In this document: positions 43,789 to 52,646 of the stretch, piece by piece
Position numbering within the stretch: position 1 is the stretch's first letter
How the letters are laid out: each line of letters starts with the position of its first letter
Origin: Methylomagnum ishizawai
GTDB taxonomy: Bacteria; Pseudomonadota; Gammaproteobacteria; Methylococcales; Methylococcaceae
Length of the DNA stretch: 64,000 bases
Assembly (NCBI RefSeq): GCF_019670005.1
Contig: NZ_AP019783.1
Location: 3,374,150-3,438,149, forward strand
Reading direction: 5' to 3'
Notes under the pieces: model-generated
Database searches by the model: none
What the model saw: the letters and a program-made list of their open reading frames with translations, nothing else
Told to the model about the DNA's origin: nothing
Program-made: the position numbers and the translations under genes

Positions 43789-46518
43789 TCAATGCATTCC
43801 ACCCGTTTGGGGCGGGATCGAAAGGCCGGGCGCGAATCCGCGGCACCATTGCGCCAACTCTCCCGGAGGCATGGGGCCGGCGATGCCATAGCCTTGGCCG
43901 ACGTTGCAGCCCATCTCCTCCAGCGCCAGGAAATGCCCCTGGGTTTCCACGCCCTCGGCCACGGTCGCCCGCCCGAAGGCATGGGCCATGGCGATGACGC
44001 CTTGGACGATGCTGTAATCCCCCTTGTCCACCAGCATGTCCCGCACGAAGCTCTGGTCGATCTTCAGCGTGTCGGCGGGAATCATCCTGAGGTACGACAA
44101 CGACGAATAGCCCGTGCCGAAGTCGTCCAGGGCCAACCCCACCCCCAAGGCCACACAGTCCTTGATGACGCTCTGCGCGGCGGGCAGGTCTTCCAAGGCG
44201 GCGGTTTCCAGGATTTCGATTTGCAGTTGGCCCGGCCTTAAGGCCGGATGCAGGGCCAAGCGTTGGCGCAGCGTATCGGCGAAGCCTTCCGATTGCAGAT
44301 GGGCGGCGGCGATATTAACGCTGAGGTCGAGGTCCAGCCCCTCCCCGCGCCATTGCGCCAATTGCGCCAGGGCGGTATCGATCACCCATTCCCCGATCTG
44401 TATCTCCAAGTCGGAATTCTGGATGGCGGGCAGGAACTCGCCAGGGGTCAGCACGCCCCGCTCGGGATGGCGCCAGCGGATCAAGGCCTCGACCCCGGCG
44501 ATGCGGTGGCTCCGCATTTCGACCTTGGGCTGGTAGAACAGCTCGAACTCCCGGTCCAGCAACCCCTGCTCGACCCGCGCCTTCCGTTCCTGATGGCTCC
44601 TGATCCGCTCGTCTTGGTGGGGATCGAAAACATGGTAGCGGTTCTTCCCGGACTGCTTGGCGAGGTACATGGCTTGGTCGGCATGGCGCAGTAGGGTATC
44701 CGCGTCCCCATTGTCCGAGGGATATAGGGTCGCGCCGATGCTGGCCGTGACCCCGCATTGCTGGCCCTGGATGAAGATCGGCTGCGCGATGGCTTGCAGC
44801 AGCCGGTCCAGCCCCATGCGGCACTCGACGGGGCTTTCTATCCCCAGCATCAGCACCACGAATTCGTCCCCGCCCAACCGGGCGACCGTGTCGCCGCCCC
44901 TGAGGACCTGCCCGATCCGCCGCGCCACCTCGATCAGTACCCCGTCGCCCGCCTCATGGCCCAGGGTGTCGTTGATGGGTTTGAAGCCGTCCAGGTCGAG
45001 ATAGCACACCGCCAACAGCTTGTGTTCCCGCCGGGTCCGCCCCAGCGCCTGCTTGATCCGGTCGTACAGCAGCATCCGGTTGGGGATGCCGGTCAGGGCG
45101 TCGTAGTGCGCGATCTGTTCCAGCCGCTTCTCGTGTTCCTTGAGCAAGGTGATATCGGAGGAAATGCTGACGTAGTGGGTGACTTCGCCCCGCTCGTCGG
45201 CGATGGCCGAAATGGTGATCAACTCCGGGTAGATGCCGCCATCCTTGCGGCGGTTCCAGATTTCGCCAGTCCAGTGGCCGGACTCGCGGATCGCGCGCCA
45301 CATCGCGGCGTAGAAGTCGCGGTCGTGCCGCCCGGATTGCATGAACCTCGGGTTCCGGCCCAGCACCTCCTCGCGGGCGTAGCCGGTGATCCGGGTGAAG
45401 GCCGCGTTGACCTCGATGATGTTGCGGTCCCTGTCGGTAACCAGGATGCCTTCCAGGGTGGTGGAGAACACCTGGGCGGTCAGACGCAGCCATGCCTCGT
45501 CCCGCTTGCGCTCGGTGATATCCTGCGTGAGCCCCGTGATCCTTCGGGGATGCCCGTCGGCATCCAGGCGGCACCGCCCGGACGCCCAGAGCCAGCGGAC
45601 CTCGCCGTCGGCGCGCCGGATGCGGAACTCGACATTCCATTCGCCCAGTGCGGCATGGGCTTCGCGGAGATTCGCCTCCATCGAGGCCCGGTCTTCCGGG
45701 AGGACGTGTTCCAGGAATATCACGTAGGTCCAGCGTGGCAAGGGTTCGTCATAGCCGAAGATGCGGTCATGTTGGGGGGAGCGTTGGACGCTGAGGTCCG
45801 CCAGGTCGAGTTCCCAGGCACCGATCCGGGTGCTTTCCAGGGCGAACCTCAAACGCTCCTCGCTCTCGGCCAGCGCGGCGGCGGCCCGTTCGGCTTCGCG
45901 GCGGGCGGTGCGCAATTCCGCTTGCCGGGCTTCCAGGACGCGCTGATGTTCCCGCAAGAGCTGGATGTGGCGGGCCGAGCTTTCCAACTCGGTCAGGTCG
46001 GTGGCGACCAGGCAGAGGCTGGAGCCGCCGGGCTGTTCCAGCGCGTGGCCGGTCAGATGCGCCGCTTTGAGGGTGTCGTCCGCCGTGCGGAATACCACGC
46101 GCTGCCGGACCGGCTGCCATTCGCAGCGCCGCAACAGGGCCTCGAAGTCCTCCCGTTCGCCGGGCGAAACCCAGTCGGTGAGCCTGCGGCCCAGCAGGCG
46201 CTCCATCGGCTCTCCGACCAGTTCAGCGAAACGCGGATTGCAGAACAGGATGCGGCCATCGGCACCGACGCTCAGGGCGGCCTCGGCCATGGTCTCGAAC
46301 ACCAGCCGGTAGACCGTTTCCGCGCCGCTCAGGGTGAATACCCGCTCGCCTTCGGGACCGGTGACCACGATGGCGTCCACATCCCCGGTGCGGATGGCGG
46401 CCAGGGTTTGCTCGTCCTCGTCGAGGCGGGCTTTCAAGCGCTGGTTTTCGGTCTGCAACCGTTCGAGGTCGGCCAGCAGTTGCGCCCGGCCTGGGGTGTC
46501 CCGTGTGCCACGGCCCAT
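43789..46518 (-). CDS. PAS-GGDEF-EAL c-di-GMP protein of the kai operon
   Basis: A 909-residue protein. The N-terminal coiled coil (RAQLLADLERLQTENQRLKARL) leads into three or four PAS/PAC modules to about residue 455. The GGDEF site is near 549, with inhibitory-site RGGD at the exact spacing. The EAL domain starts near 676 with GVEALIRWRH and has DDFGTGYSS and AEGVET. Both activities look intact. The start is 6 bp after the second kaiB stop, so it is the last gene of kaiC-kaiB-kaiB-dgc. A KaiC/KaiB-controlled c-di-GMP output is inference from this order. Confidence 0.93.
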   Translation of the reverse strand: MGRGTRDTPGRAQLLADLERLQTENQRLKARLDEDEQTLAAIRTGDVDAIVVTGPEGERVFTLSGAETVYRLVFETMAEAALSVGADGRILFCNPRFAELVGEPMERLLGRRLTDWVSPGEREDFEALLRRCEWQPVRQRVVFRTADDTLKAAHLTGHALEQPGGSSLCLVATDLTELESSARHIQLLREHQRVLEARQAELRTARREAERAAAALAESEERLRFALESTRIGAWELDLADLSVQRSPQHDRIFGYDEPLPRWTYVIFLEHVLPEDRASMEANLREAHAALGEWNVEFRIRRADGEVRWLWASGRCRLDADGHPRRITGLTQDITERKRDEAWLRLTAQVFSTTLEGILVTDRDRNIIEVNAAFTRITGYAREEVLGRNPRFMQSGRHDRDFYAAMWRAIRESGHWTGEIWNRRKDGGIYPELITISAIADERGEVTHYVSISSDITLLKEHEKRLEQIAHYDALTGIPNRMLLYDRIKQALGRTRREHKLLAVCYLDLDGFKPINDTLGHEAGDGVLIEVARRIGQVLRGGDTVARLGGDEFVVLMLGIESPVECRMGLDRLLQAIAQPIFIQGQQCGVTASIGATLYPSDNGDADTLLRHADQAMYLAKQSGKNRYHVFDPHQDERIRSHQERKARVEQGLLDREFELFYQPKVEMRSHRIAGVEALIRWRHPERGVLTPGEFLPAIQNSDLEIQIGEWVIDTALAQLAQWRGEGLDLDLSVNIAAAHLQSEGFADTLRQRLALHPALRPGQLQIEILETAALEDLPAAQSVIKDCVALGVGLALDDFGTGYSSLSYLRMIPADTLKIDQSFVRDMLVDKGDYSIVQGVIAMAHAFGRATVAEGVETQGHFLALEEMGCNVGQGYGIAGPMPPGELAQWCRGFAPGLSIPPQTGGMH

Positions 46519-46524
46519 GGCCCG

Positions 46525-46869
46525 TCACCCCCGCTTAGGCTGAATATCCAAGCCGACCAGCACCCGTTCCTGGTCGGCCAGGCTGCCGACGAGGGTGCGC
46601 AAGGGGTCCGGCAGTTGCTTGACCAGGGTCGGGGCGACGACGATCTGGTCATTCCGGGCCAAGCCGGGGTTTTGGTAGATGTCGATTACCTCCAAGTCGT
46701 AGCGGCCGGCCAGATGCTGCTCGCAGATGGCGGCGAGGTTTTTGATGGCCGCCTGGGAGCGCGGCGTCAACCCGGCGACATAGAGTCGCAGCACATAATG
46801 CTGGGCGTCCAGGTTCTCGAAGGCGGTTTCCAAGTCCTGCTGGATGGGTGGGGGATCGGCATCGGGCAT
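46525..46869 (-). CDS. kaiB: KaiB-like protein 2
   Basis: A 114-residue protein with one KaiB thioredoxin-like domain: YVLRLYVAGLTPRSQAAIKNL, DLEVIDIYQNPGLARNDQIVVAPTLVKQLPDPLRTLVG. KaiB binds KaiC and, in cyanobacteria, switches fold to do so. I start at 46869, 6 bp after AGGAG; an ATG at 46884 overlapping the previous stop would add five residues. It has a longer, acidic N-terminus than its neighbour. Confidence 0.93.
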   Translation of the reverse strand: MPDADPPPIQQDLETAFENLDAQHYVLRLYVAGLTPRSQAAIKNLAAICEQHLAGRYDLEVIDIYQNPGLARNDQIVVAPTLVKQLPDPLRTLVGSLADQERVLVGLDIQPKRG

Positions 46870-46883
46870 GGGGGGCTCCTGCA

Positions 46884-47207
46884 TCAATGCGGCAACAGGT
46901 CCAGGCCGACCAGGACCCGTTCCTCGTTGGACAAGTCGCCGATGATCTTCTTCAACGGCTCCGGCAGCTTGCGCACCAGGGTGGGCACGGCGAGGATTTG
47001 GTCCTCGGCGGCCAAGCGCGGGTTTTCCAGGAGGTCCACGACCTCGATGTCGTAGCAATCGGGTATGTGGGTTTCGCAGATGCGCTTGAGGTTCGCGAAC
47101 GCCTCGACCGCGCGGGGTGTCCGGCCCACCACGTACAACCGGAGTTTCCAGAATTCCCCGGATGTTGGGGCGGGCTGGACCGATTCCGAAGCGGATATCT
47201 GGGTCAT
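46884..47207 (-). CDS. kaiB: KaiB-like protein 1
   Basis: A 107-residue protein with the KaiB pattern: [65 protein letters not shown]. The start at 47207 is 19 bp after kaiC. It is about half identical to the second KaiB by eye, so the two are an old duplication rather than a recent copy. Two different KaiB subunits for one KaiC could give graded or mixed complexes (inference). Confidence 0.93.
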   Translation of the reverse strand: MTQISASESVQPAPTSGEFWKLRLYVVGRTPRAVEAFANLKRICETHIPDCYDIEVVDLLENPRLAAEDQILAVPTLVRKLPEPLKKIIGDLSNEERVLVGLDLLPH

Positions 47208-47226
47208 CGCGGGAGCCTCCACACTT

Positions 47227-48942
47227 TCAATCAGCCTTGCGTTGATGGGCCAATGCGTGCCGGTCGCTGTCCAAAGTTTCCAGGTGGGTGTCTTCTTCCG
47301 CCTTGGCCGCTGCGGTCTCTGTGGCAATCGCTTCCATCCGCGTCCGCAGGGCTGTGATCTGTGCCTCCAAGGCCGCGCGTTCCGAATCCAGCCCGCGCCC
47401 GCGCCTGAGCGCCGCCTGCCGCCGGGCCAGGGCCTCGGCGCGGTCGGCGGCTTCCTGCGCCAGCCGGGCCGTCCCGGTGTGGACCGTGCCGGGGCCGGTA
47501 TAGACATCCACCAGTTCGATGCCGCGCCCGCCGAGCAGGAATTCGCGCATCTGGTTGGAATGGGCCATGCCCCGGCTTTTCAACACGTAGAGGACCCGGT
47601 TGCGTTCGCTCGCGGACTGGACCATTTCCAGCAACAGCCAGGTGTCCATCAACGAGGAAATGCCGACCTCGGTGCGCTCCACGGGTTCGCCGCCGCCGGT
47701 CAGGCTGGTGAACACGGCGGTGATCTGCCGCCCCTTCAGGAAATCGATCATCCGGGTCAGCACCGACTTGATGTCGTCGGTATTGCCCAGGGCCGTGAGG
47801 TTGGTGATGGGATCGACCACCACGGCGGCGGGCTGGAACCCGCTCACCAGCTTGTGCAGGGTCACCAGGTGCTGTTCCAGGCCGTAGAGCGTGGACCGGG
47901 CCGAATTGAACCGCAGCGAGCCGGCCTGTTCCCAGCGGCCCAGGTCGAAGCCGATGGACGCCATGTTGCGCTTGATCTGGGCGGGCGATTCCTCGAAGGA
48001 CAGGTAAAGGCAGCGCTCGCCCGCGCGGCATACCCCGTCGGCGAAGGCGGTGGCGAGGCTGCTTTTGCCGCTGCCCGAGGTGCCGCTGACCAGGACGCTG
48101 CTGCCCCGGTAGTAGCCCCCGCCGCCCAGCATGGCGTCCAAGCGGTCGATGCCGGTGGAGACGCGGTCGCTCCGCACCGGATAGTCCAGCTTCAACGAAC
48201 TGATCGGCAGCACCGACAGGCCGTTCTCGTCGATCATGGTCGGGTATTCGTTGGTGCCGTGGGCCGAACCCCGGTACTTCACGACGCGGAGGCGGCGAGT
48301 GGCCACCTGGTTGGCGACCCGGTGGTCGAGGAAGATCACGCAATCGCTGATGTATTCCTCCAGGCCATGGCGGGTCAGGGTGTTCTGGCCCTGCTCGGCG
48401 GTGATGACGGCGGTGACGCCTTGGTCCTTCAGCCAACGGAACAAGCGCCGCAGTTCGGCCCTCAGGATGGCCTCGTTGGACAGCGCCGAGAACAGGGTTT
48501 CCAGCGAATCGATGGCGACCCGGCGGGCGGAGGTCTCGGCGATCATCAGGCCCAGCCGGACGAACAGGCCGTCGAGGTTGTAGTCGCCGGTTTCCTCGAT
48601 TTCGCTGCGCTCGACATGGACATAATCGATGGCCATCCGTTTCTGCCCGGTCAAAGCGGCGACATCGAAGCCGAGCGAGGCGACGTTCGCGGCCAGTTCC
48701 TCGGCGGTTTCCTCGAAGGCCATGAACACGCCCGGCTCGCCGAATTCGCGGATGCCGCGCACGATGAATTCCATCGCCAGCAGCGTCTTGCCGGAACCAG
48801 CGGAGCCGCAGACCAGGGTAGGCCGCCCGCGCGGCAAACCGCCTTGGGTGATATCGTCGAGACCTTGGATGCCAGTGGGACATTTGGCCAGGCCGGTAGG
48901 ATGGGTGGGGGCGGGGGATGAATCAGGCGTTTCCGTGTCCAT
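47227..48942 (-). CDS. kaiC: KaiC-family double-ATPase with C-terminal coiled coil
   Basis: A 571-residue protein with two RecA-like domains. CI has Walker A GSAGSGKT near 47 and catalytic Glu pair FEETAEE. CII has Walker [10 protein letters not shown] near 287 and FEESPAQ. In CII, the segment [11 protein letters not shown] aligns with the phosphorylated loop of cyanobacterial KaiC, placing Ser429-Ser430 at the Ser431/Thr432 positions, so autophosphorylation is possible. A coiled coil of about 75 residues follows CII, an addition to the usual ending. No kaiA is present, as in most non-cyanobacterial systems. It heads the operon. Confidence 0.94.
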   Translation of the reverse strand: MDTETPDSSPAPTHPTGLAKCPTGIQGLDDITQGGLPRGRPTLVCGSAGSGKTLLAMEFIVRGIREFGEPGVFMAFEETAEELAANVASLGFDVAALTGQKRMAIDYVHVERSEIEETGDYNLDGLFVRLGLMIAETSARRVAIDSLETLFSALSNEAILRAELRRLFRWLKDQGVTAVITAEQGQNTLTRHGLEEYISDCVIFLDHRVANQVATRRLRVVKYRGSAHGTNEYPTMIDENGLSVLPISSLKLDYPVRSDRVSTGIDRLDAMLGGGGYYRGSSVLVSGTSGSGKSSLATAFADGVCRAGERCLYLSFEESPAQIKRNMASIGFDLGRWEQAGSLRFNSARSTLYGLEQHLVTLHKLVSGFQPAAVVVDPITNLTALGNTDDIKSVLTRMIDFLKGRQITAVFTSLTGGGEPVERTEVGISSLMDTWLLLEMVQSASERNRVLYVLKSRGMAHSNQMREFLLGGRGIELVDVYTGPGTVHTGTARLAQEAADRAEALARRQAALRRGRGLDSERAALEAQITALRTRMEAIATETAAAKAEEDTHLETLDSDRHALAHQRKAD

Positions 48943-49118
48943 GCGTTCACCCTGCGGGGTTTGGGCAATTCCTTGCTTCTTGGATAGATAGGACTTTTCC
49001 AGGGCGGATAGATTCAATGAACGCCCGCATCCTTGGCTGTCCGAATATCGTTCGCGCTTCAACCCTATGGGATCGCCCGAAACAACGCCTTGGCCCGGAT
49101 TCCGGCGGGCTTCTTAAT
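48943..49118. other. kaiC upstream region
   Basis: 176 bp between the kaiC start and the nuclease remnant. It should hold the kai promoter, but I cannot assign a convincing one by eye. No copy of the GATAC operator was found here. Confidence 0.4.
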
Positions 49119-49570
49119 CTATGGCTTGGTGCTGCGCCGCTCAGATGGGTTCGACAAATCGTTAAAGCCCTGCTCCACGCCCACGCCGCCATGATGCGAG
49201 CATATGCCCCGGCGGTGCTGGCTGAACGAGTAGCTTCCATTGCCACACTTCGCGGACGCGCCGGGCGGGGCTTCGTCGGGTTGGGCCGTAGAGCCGGTGG
49301 CACCGCCGGCCCCGCCTTTCTTCCCGCTACCGTGCCGGTATTCCCAGGGCGGAATGGCATCCTTCCTCGACCACAGCCCCAGGCCTGCGGTCGTCGCTTC
49401 GCCTTCCGCCACCCATACCGCGCTTCATCTTGGCCGTACCCTGGACATAGAACCAAGCCAAGCCGCGCTTGACCTGCTCCAGGTTGGCATCCATCCCGTC
49501 GCACGACACCCGGCCCAACGTGCGCCCGTAATTGTCCTTGCACAGCCCCGCGAGGTGGAGGGTAACAGCC
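49119..49570 (-). pseudogene. Broken thermonuclease (SNase-like) with DUF3761-like tail
   Basis: Two frames are needed. One has the nuclease part LCKDNYGRTLGRVSCDGMDANLEQVKRGLAW. The other has AGLGLWSRKDAIPPWEYR, the usual nuclease ending, and then KCGNGSYSFSQHRRGICSHHGGV, a DUF3761-like module. The catalytic N-terminal third is missing and at least one frameshift separates the parts. It lies upstream of kaiC on the same strand. Confidence 0.72.
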
Positions 49571-49585
49571 ATTCCATCATCCACC

Positions 49586-49609
49586 AGCCCGGCCCGTCCG
49601 GGCTTTTTT
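49586..49609 (+). terminator. Intrinsic terminator
   Basis: AGCCCGG and CCGGGCT arms with a 5-nt loop and a T6 tract, 29 bp before the operator-promoter of the next operon. It isolates that operon from upstream transcription. Confidence 0.75.
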
Positions 49610-49637
49610 GTGGGCGTGGGGAATTCCAGCTCAATTA

Positions 49638-49679
49638 GATACAAAATGTATTGACTTGATTTGATACGTTTTGTATCTT
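49638..49679 (+). promoter_or_regulatory. Operon promoter with two CI/Cro-type operators
   Basis: -35 TTGACT (49651-49656), a 17-bp spacer and -10 TATCTT (49674-49679). Operator 49638-49652 (GATACAAAATGTATT) touches the -35, and operator 49663-49677 (GATACGTTTTGTATC) covers the -10. Fourteen of 15 bases of the first equal the site beside cro, so the same repressor should act here. Confidence 0.78.
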
Positions 49680-49722
49680 ACCCACCAAGCCCCCCAAGAA
49701 CAAACACCCCCAGGAGCGCACC

Positions 49723-51729
49723 ATGAGCAACATCACCGTTTCCCGCCGCGAAGCCGGCGACGGCGCGAAGCCCTACGTGGTCCTCATCGACGGCCAGCCC
49801 TGGCTGGACCGCCAAAACCACCCCCGCCGGTTCGGCAACTATGTCAGGGCATGGAACGCGGCTATCAAGATCAAGCCCGCCGTCCCGGTAGCCGAGCGGC
49901 CCACCCCCCAGGAAGCGGCCCCGGCCCAAGCCCCGGCGTCCACCCGCCCCTACGGCTGCATCGACCCCGCCGACAAACTGACCCACACCGACGTGCGCCG
50001 CATCGGCCTCAAGCCCGGCCCCGCGCCGCTGACGCCCGAACAGGTGGAAGCGGCCTATGCGGCCAGGGCCGAAGCCCGCGCCCACGCCCGCGCCGGACAG
50101 GCCCAGGCCGCCCCCCTCCAGGACGGACCCGGAGCGGAACTGCGGTGCGGCGCGGGCTATGCCGACGATTACCGCGCCTACCTCGCCGACCTGGACGCGG
50201 CGGCGGCCTTGGAAGCCCGCGCCCGGCAATTGGAAATACAGGCCGCGGCCCCGGCCCCCGGCCCCGCCGCCATCCCCACCGAACCCGACCACGACACAGG
50301 AGCGCAGCCCATGACCCCCAACACCGCCACCCCCCACCCGTCCATGGCTTCCACCATCGCGGCCCATGCCACGCTCATGGAGCGCGTCAAGGCCGAACAG
50401 ACCCAAGCCCTGGCCCAGGAACAGGAAACCGCGCCGGAAGCGGCCTTTGCCCAGGCCGAGCAGTTGATCGCCAACCGGCTGGCCGCGCATATCGACGAGA
50501 TCGAGAGCTTTGAGGAATTCAAGTCGTTCGCCCGCGGCTATTTCAGCCAGGGCATGTACAACAAGCTCTACTACACCAACACCCTGCGGGCCATTTGGGA
50601 CGCGCGGCACCCCCAGCGCCCGGAACCGGCCCCGCAAGCCCCGGCCCAAGCCGCCCACGGGGCCAATGACGATATGGCCGGTATCCGCCGGGCGCTGAAC
50701 ATCATCAAGCGCGGCGACCCGATGCTGGAACCCGCCGCGCAGGAGGAAACGGTTGGGGCGGGCGCTTCCGCGGTCATGCTGGACGAAGCGCTGGGCGGCG
50801 ACCCCACTGACGAGGAAATCGAGGAAAACATCGAGGCTCAGGAGCGTGAAGAAACCCTGGCCATCATGGCCGGGGAAGTGAAGGCCGACCCGGCCCCGGT
50901 CCACAGCAAGGCCCGCTGGCATGAGGGCTTCGCCGATGGCGACGCGGACCGCGAACCCACCCATGACGTGGCCGACTACCGTTCCGGCTGGAACCACGGC
51001 GCGGTGTGCCGGGCGCAGCGCGAAGCCGCCGAGGCCCCAGGGGTGGAAGGGGTGGCCCCGGCCCTGGTGGCGGTCTACGGCGGTTCCGACATGACCGAAG
51101 GCGAGTTTTCCGCCCTGGCCGACCGGATGCCGGAATCCGCCACGGTGGGCGACGTGATCGACGCCGCCCGGTCCTTGCGCGGCCTGGCTGCCGAAGGCGA
51201 ACCGGAAGCGCCCGCCGACGGGGAAAAGGACGCGCCGGGCACCGCCCAGGAATCCAGCGGCGGCGCGGCTTCCAGCGCTTCCGCAAGCGATCCGGGCACC
51301 GCCCCGGTCCTTCCAAGCTACGGCGCGTTGCTGGCCGAATACCACTTGCTGGCCCACGCGGTCGCCCAGCTTTCCGACCGGCTCGCCGCCGCCGAAGCCA
51401 TCATCGAGGCGTTGCGCGGCCCAGCCCCCGCCCGGCCCGCCGAACCACCCGCCCCCAAGCCCGCCACCCCCCGCGCCGCCGTGGACGTGGCGGACTCCGC
51501 CCCCTACAAGCGCGGCCTCGCCGCCGCCCGCAATGGCGGCAAGGCCGACGCCGACTGGTTCCAGGGCTACGAGATGGGCACCGCCGACAAGGCCGAAGGC
51601 CGCGCCTCCCGCGAGGCCCAAATGGCGGGCCGCTCCCTCCGTTCCGGCTACGTGGCCGGGTTCACCGGGGCCAACGAAACCACCAACGCCCGCTGGGTGG
51701 CCGGGTACAAGGCCGGCCTCCGGGGTTGA
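49723..51729 (+). CDS. Large repeat protein of unknown function
   Basis: 668 residues, Ala/Pro/Glu-rich, with no recognised domain. Its clearest feature is a short motif, aromatic-x2-G-aromatic-x2-G, seen as WHEGFADG and YRSGWNHG (about 396-425), WFQGYEMG (about 610) and LRSGYVAG and WVAGYKAG (638-668). Low-complexity linkers separate these blocks. There is no signal peptide or membrane helix. It is the first gene of the repressed operon, with ribosome site AGGAGCGCACC. A second in-frame ATG at 50311 has its own AGGAGCGCA leader and may start a 472-residue form. Confidence 0.75.
   Translation: MSNITVSRREAGDGAKPYVVLIDGQPWLDRQNHPRRFGNYVRAWNAAIKIKPAVPVAERPTPQEAAPAQAPASTRPYGCIDPADKLTHTDVRRIGLKPGPAPLTPEQVEAAYAARAEARAHARAGQAQAAPLQDGPGAELRCGAGYADDYRAYLADLDAAAALEARARQLEIQAAAPAPGPAAIPTEPDHDTGAQPMTPNTATPHPSMASTIAAHATLMERVKAEQTQALAQEQETAPEAAFAQAEQLIANRLAAHIDEIESFEEFKSFARGYFSQGMYNKLYYTNTLRAIWDARHPQRPEPAPQAPAQAAHGANDDMAGIRRALNIIKRGDPMLEPAAQEETVGAGASAVMLDEALGGDPTDEEIEENIEAQEREETLAIMAGEVKADPAPVHSKARWHEGFADGDADREPTHDVADYRSGWNHGAVCRAQREAAEAPGVEGVAPALVAVYGGSDMTEGEFSALADRMPESATVGDVIDAARSLRGLAAEGEPEAPADGEKDAPGTAQESSGGAASSASASDPGTAPVLPSYGALLAEYHLLAHAVAQLSDRLAAAEAIIEALRGPAPARPAEPPAPKPATPRAAVDVADSAPYKRGLAAARNGGKADADWFQGYEMGTADKAEGRASREAQMAGRSLRSGYVAGFTGANETTNARWVAGYKAGLRG
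50298..50313 (+). promoter_or_regulatory. Internal ribosome site and ATG within the repeat-protein gene
   Basis: AGGAGCGCAGCCC-ATG matches the leader form used at 49723 and 52647 (AGGAGCGCA). It would give an in-frame shorter product, or it marks a former gene fusion. Confidence 0.55.
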
Positions 51730-51771
51730 TCCGAACGCTCCGGGCGGCGACCGCCCGAAGTGCGCTCCCTC

Positions 51772-51799
51772 GGGCGGGGCGACCCCCCGCCCTTTTTTC
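51772..51799 (+). terminator. Intrinsic terminator inside the operon
   Basis: A GC-only stem (GGGCGGGG with CCCCCCGCCC) and a T6 tract lie between the first and second genes. It may act as an attenuator that limits downstream expression. Confidence 0.7.
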
Positions 51800-51815
51800 C
51801 CCAGGAGGCACAACC

Positions 51816-52232
51816 ATGGCAACCCCATTCACACACCGGGCCGAATTGGCCCTGATGACCGAGTACATGATGCGCGGGCCGGATGGCTTGCCGCGCTCCC
51901 GGCAAGCGCGATTCGAGGAAGCCCAAGCCCACTACAGGGTGGGCATGACCATAGCCGCGGCCCTGGCCCTGCTGCCCCAGGACGAAGCCGACGAGTTCAA
52001 GGCCCGCCTGGACAAGGCCGTCGATGCGGTGGCCGACACCGACGAAGCGGACGCCGATTGGCCGTTCGTGCTGGGAAGCCTCAAGGCCACCCTCGACAAC
52101 CTCAAGGCGCGGGCCGCAGGCATTCAGGCCCAGGCCGACATCGACGCCGCCATGGAGAAGGTGCGGGAGGAAATGGCGTTCGACCGGATGCTGGCGGAAG
52201 CGGCGGCAGGACACGGGAGGAAGGCGGCATGA
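51816..52232 (+). CDS. Hypothetical helical protein, 138 aa
   Basis: Starts at 51816 behind a strong AGGAGG site. The protein is almost fully helical (MTIAAALALLPQDEADEFKARLDKAVDAV, then LDNLKARAAGIQAQADIDAAMEKVREEM) with heptad-like spacing. It has no Cys and no known motif. The stop overlaps the next gene by 4 bp. Operon position suggests an early-phase accessory role. Function unknown. Confidence 0.7.
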   Translation: MATPFTHRAELALMTEYMMRGPDGLPRSRQARFEEAQAHYRVGMTIAAALALLPQDEADEFKARLDKAVDAVADTDEADADWPFVLGSLKATLDNLKARAAGIQAQADIDAAMEKVREEMAFDRMLAEAAAGHGRKAA

Positions 52233-52429
52233 GCATCGCCGGACGATTCAAGCTGTGGCTGTGCCGGCAACGCCTCAAAACCGCCGAGGCGGAATACGAG
52301 GGCGCCCGCCGCCAAGCCCTGCACTGGGAACTCAAGGCCCACGAACTGGAAACCGCCCTCTGGAACGCCAGACGGATCGTGGCCGGGGTGGAAACCGAAA
52401 TCATGGCGAAGGCGAGGGCGGCGCGATGA
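52229..52429 (+). CDS. Small coiled-coil protein, 66 aa
   Basis: The ATG at 52229 overlaps the previous stop (ATGA). The sequence is one helix with coiled-coil character (RLKTAEAEYEGARRQALHWELKAHELETALWNA) after a basic/aromatic start (FKLWLCRQR). No family recognised. Coupling to the genes on both sides supports it being expressed. Confidence 0.6.
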   Translation: MSIAGRFKLWLCRQRLKTAEAEYEGARRQALHWELKAHELETALWNARRIVAGVETEIMAKARAAR

Positions 52430-52497
52430 CCCGGACCTACCGCAGGCGGATCACCCGCCCCGAGCGGGCGCGGCTCCGCAAGACCTTTTGGAGATAG
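52426..52497 (+). CDS. Possible 23-aa basic peptide
   Basis: A very short frame that starts in an ATGA overlap with the preceding gene. Nearly half the residues are Arg or Lys (MTRTYRRRITRPERARLRK). Only the coupling supports it. Confidence 0.3.
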   Translation: MTRTYRRRITRPERARLRKTFWR

Positions 52498-52646
52498 CCG
52501 GTCGCCCGTTCCATCGGAGCGGGCGGCGCGGGTATCCCCCGATACCGGCCCCGGACGGGGCAAGCCCAACAACACGAAACCCAGGACGAACCGGCAGGGA
52601 CGCCGCTATCCACCCCCCATTTCCCATCATTCAGGAGCGCATTCCC

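Noticed and set aside
43537-44241. 234-residue plus-strand frame
   Set aside because: The second half is antisense of the EAL domain and the first half has no features or ribosome site.
44758-48921. Plus-strand frames of 765 and 618 residues
   Set aside because: Antisense shadows of the GGDEF-EAL, kaiB and kaiC genes, a GC-rich third-position effect.
49678-51828. 716-residue minus-strand frame
   Set aside because: Gly-rich antisense of the repeat-protein gene; the plus frame has the promoter, operators and ribosome site.
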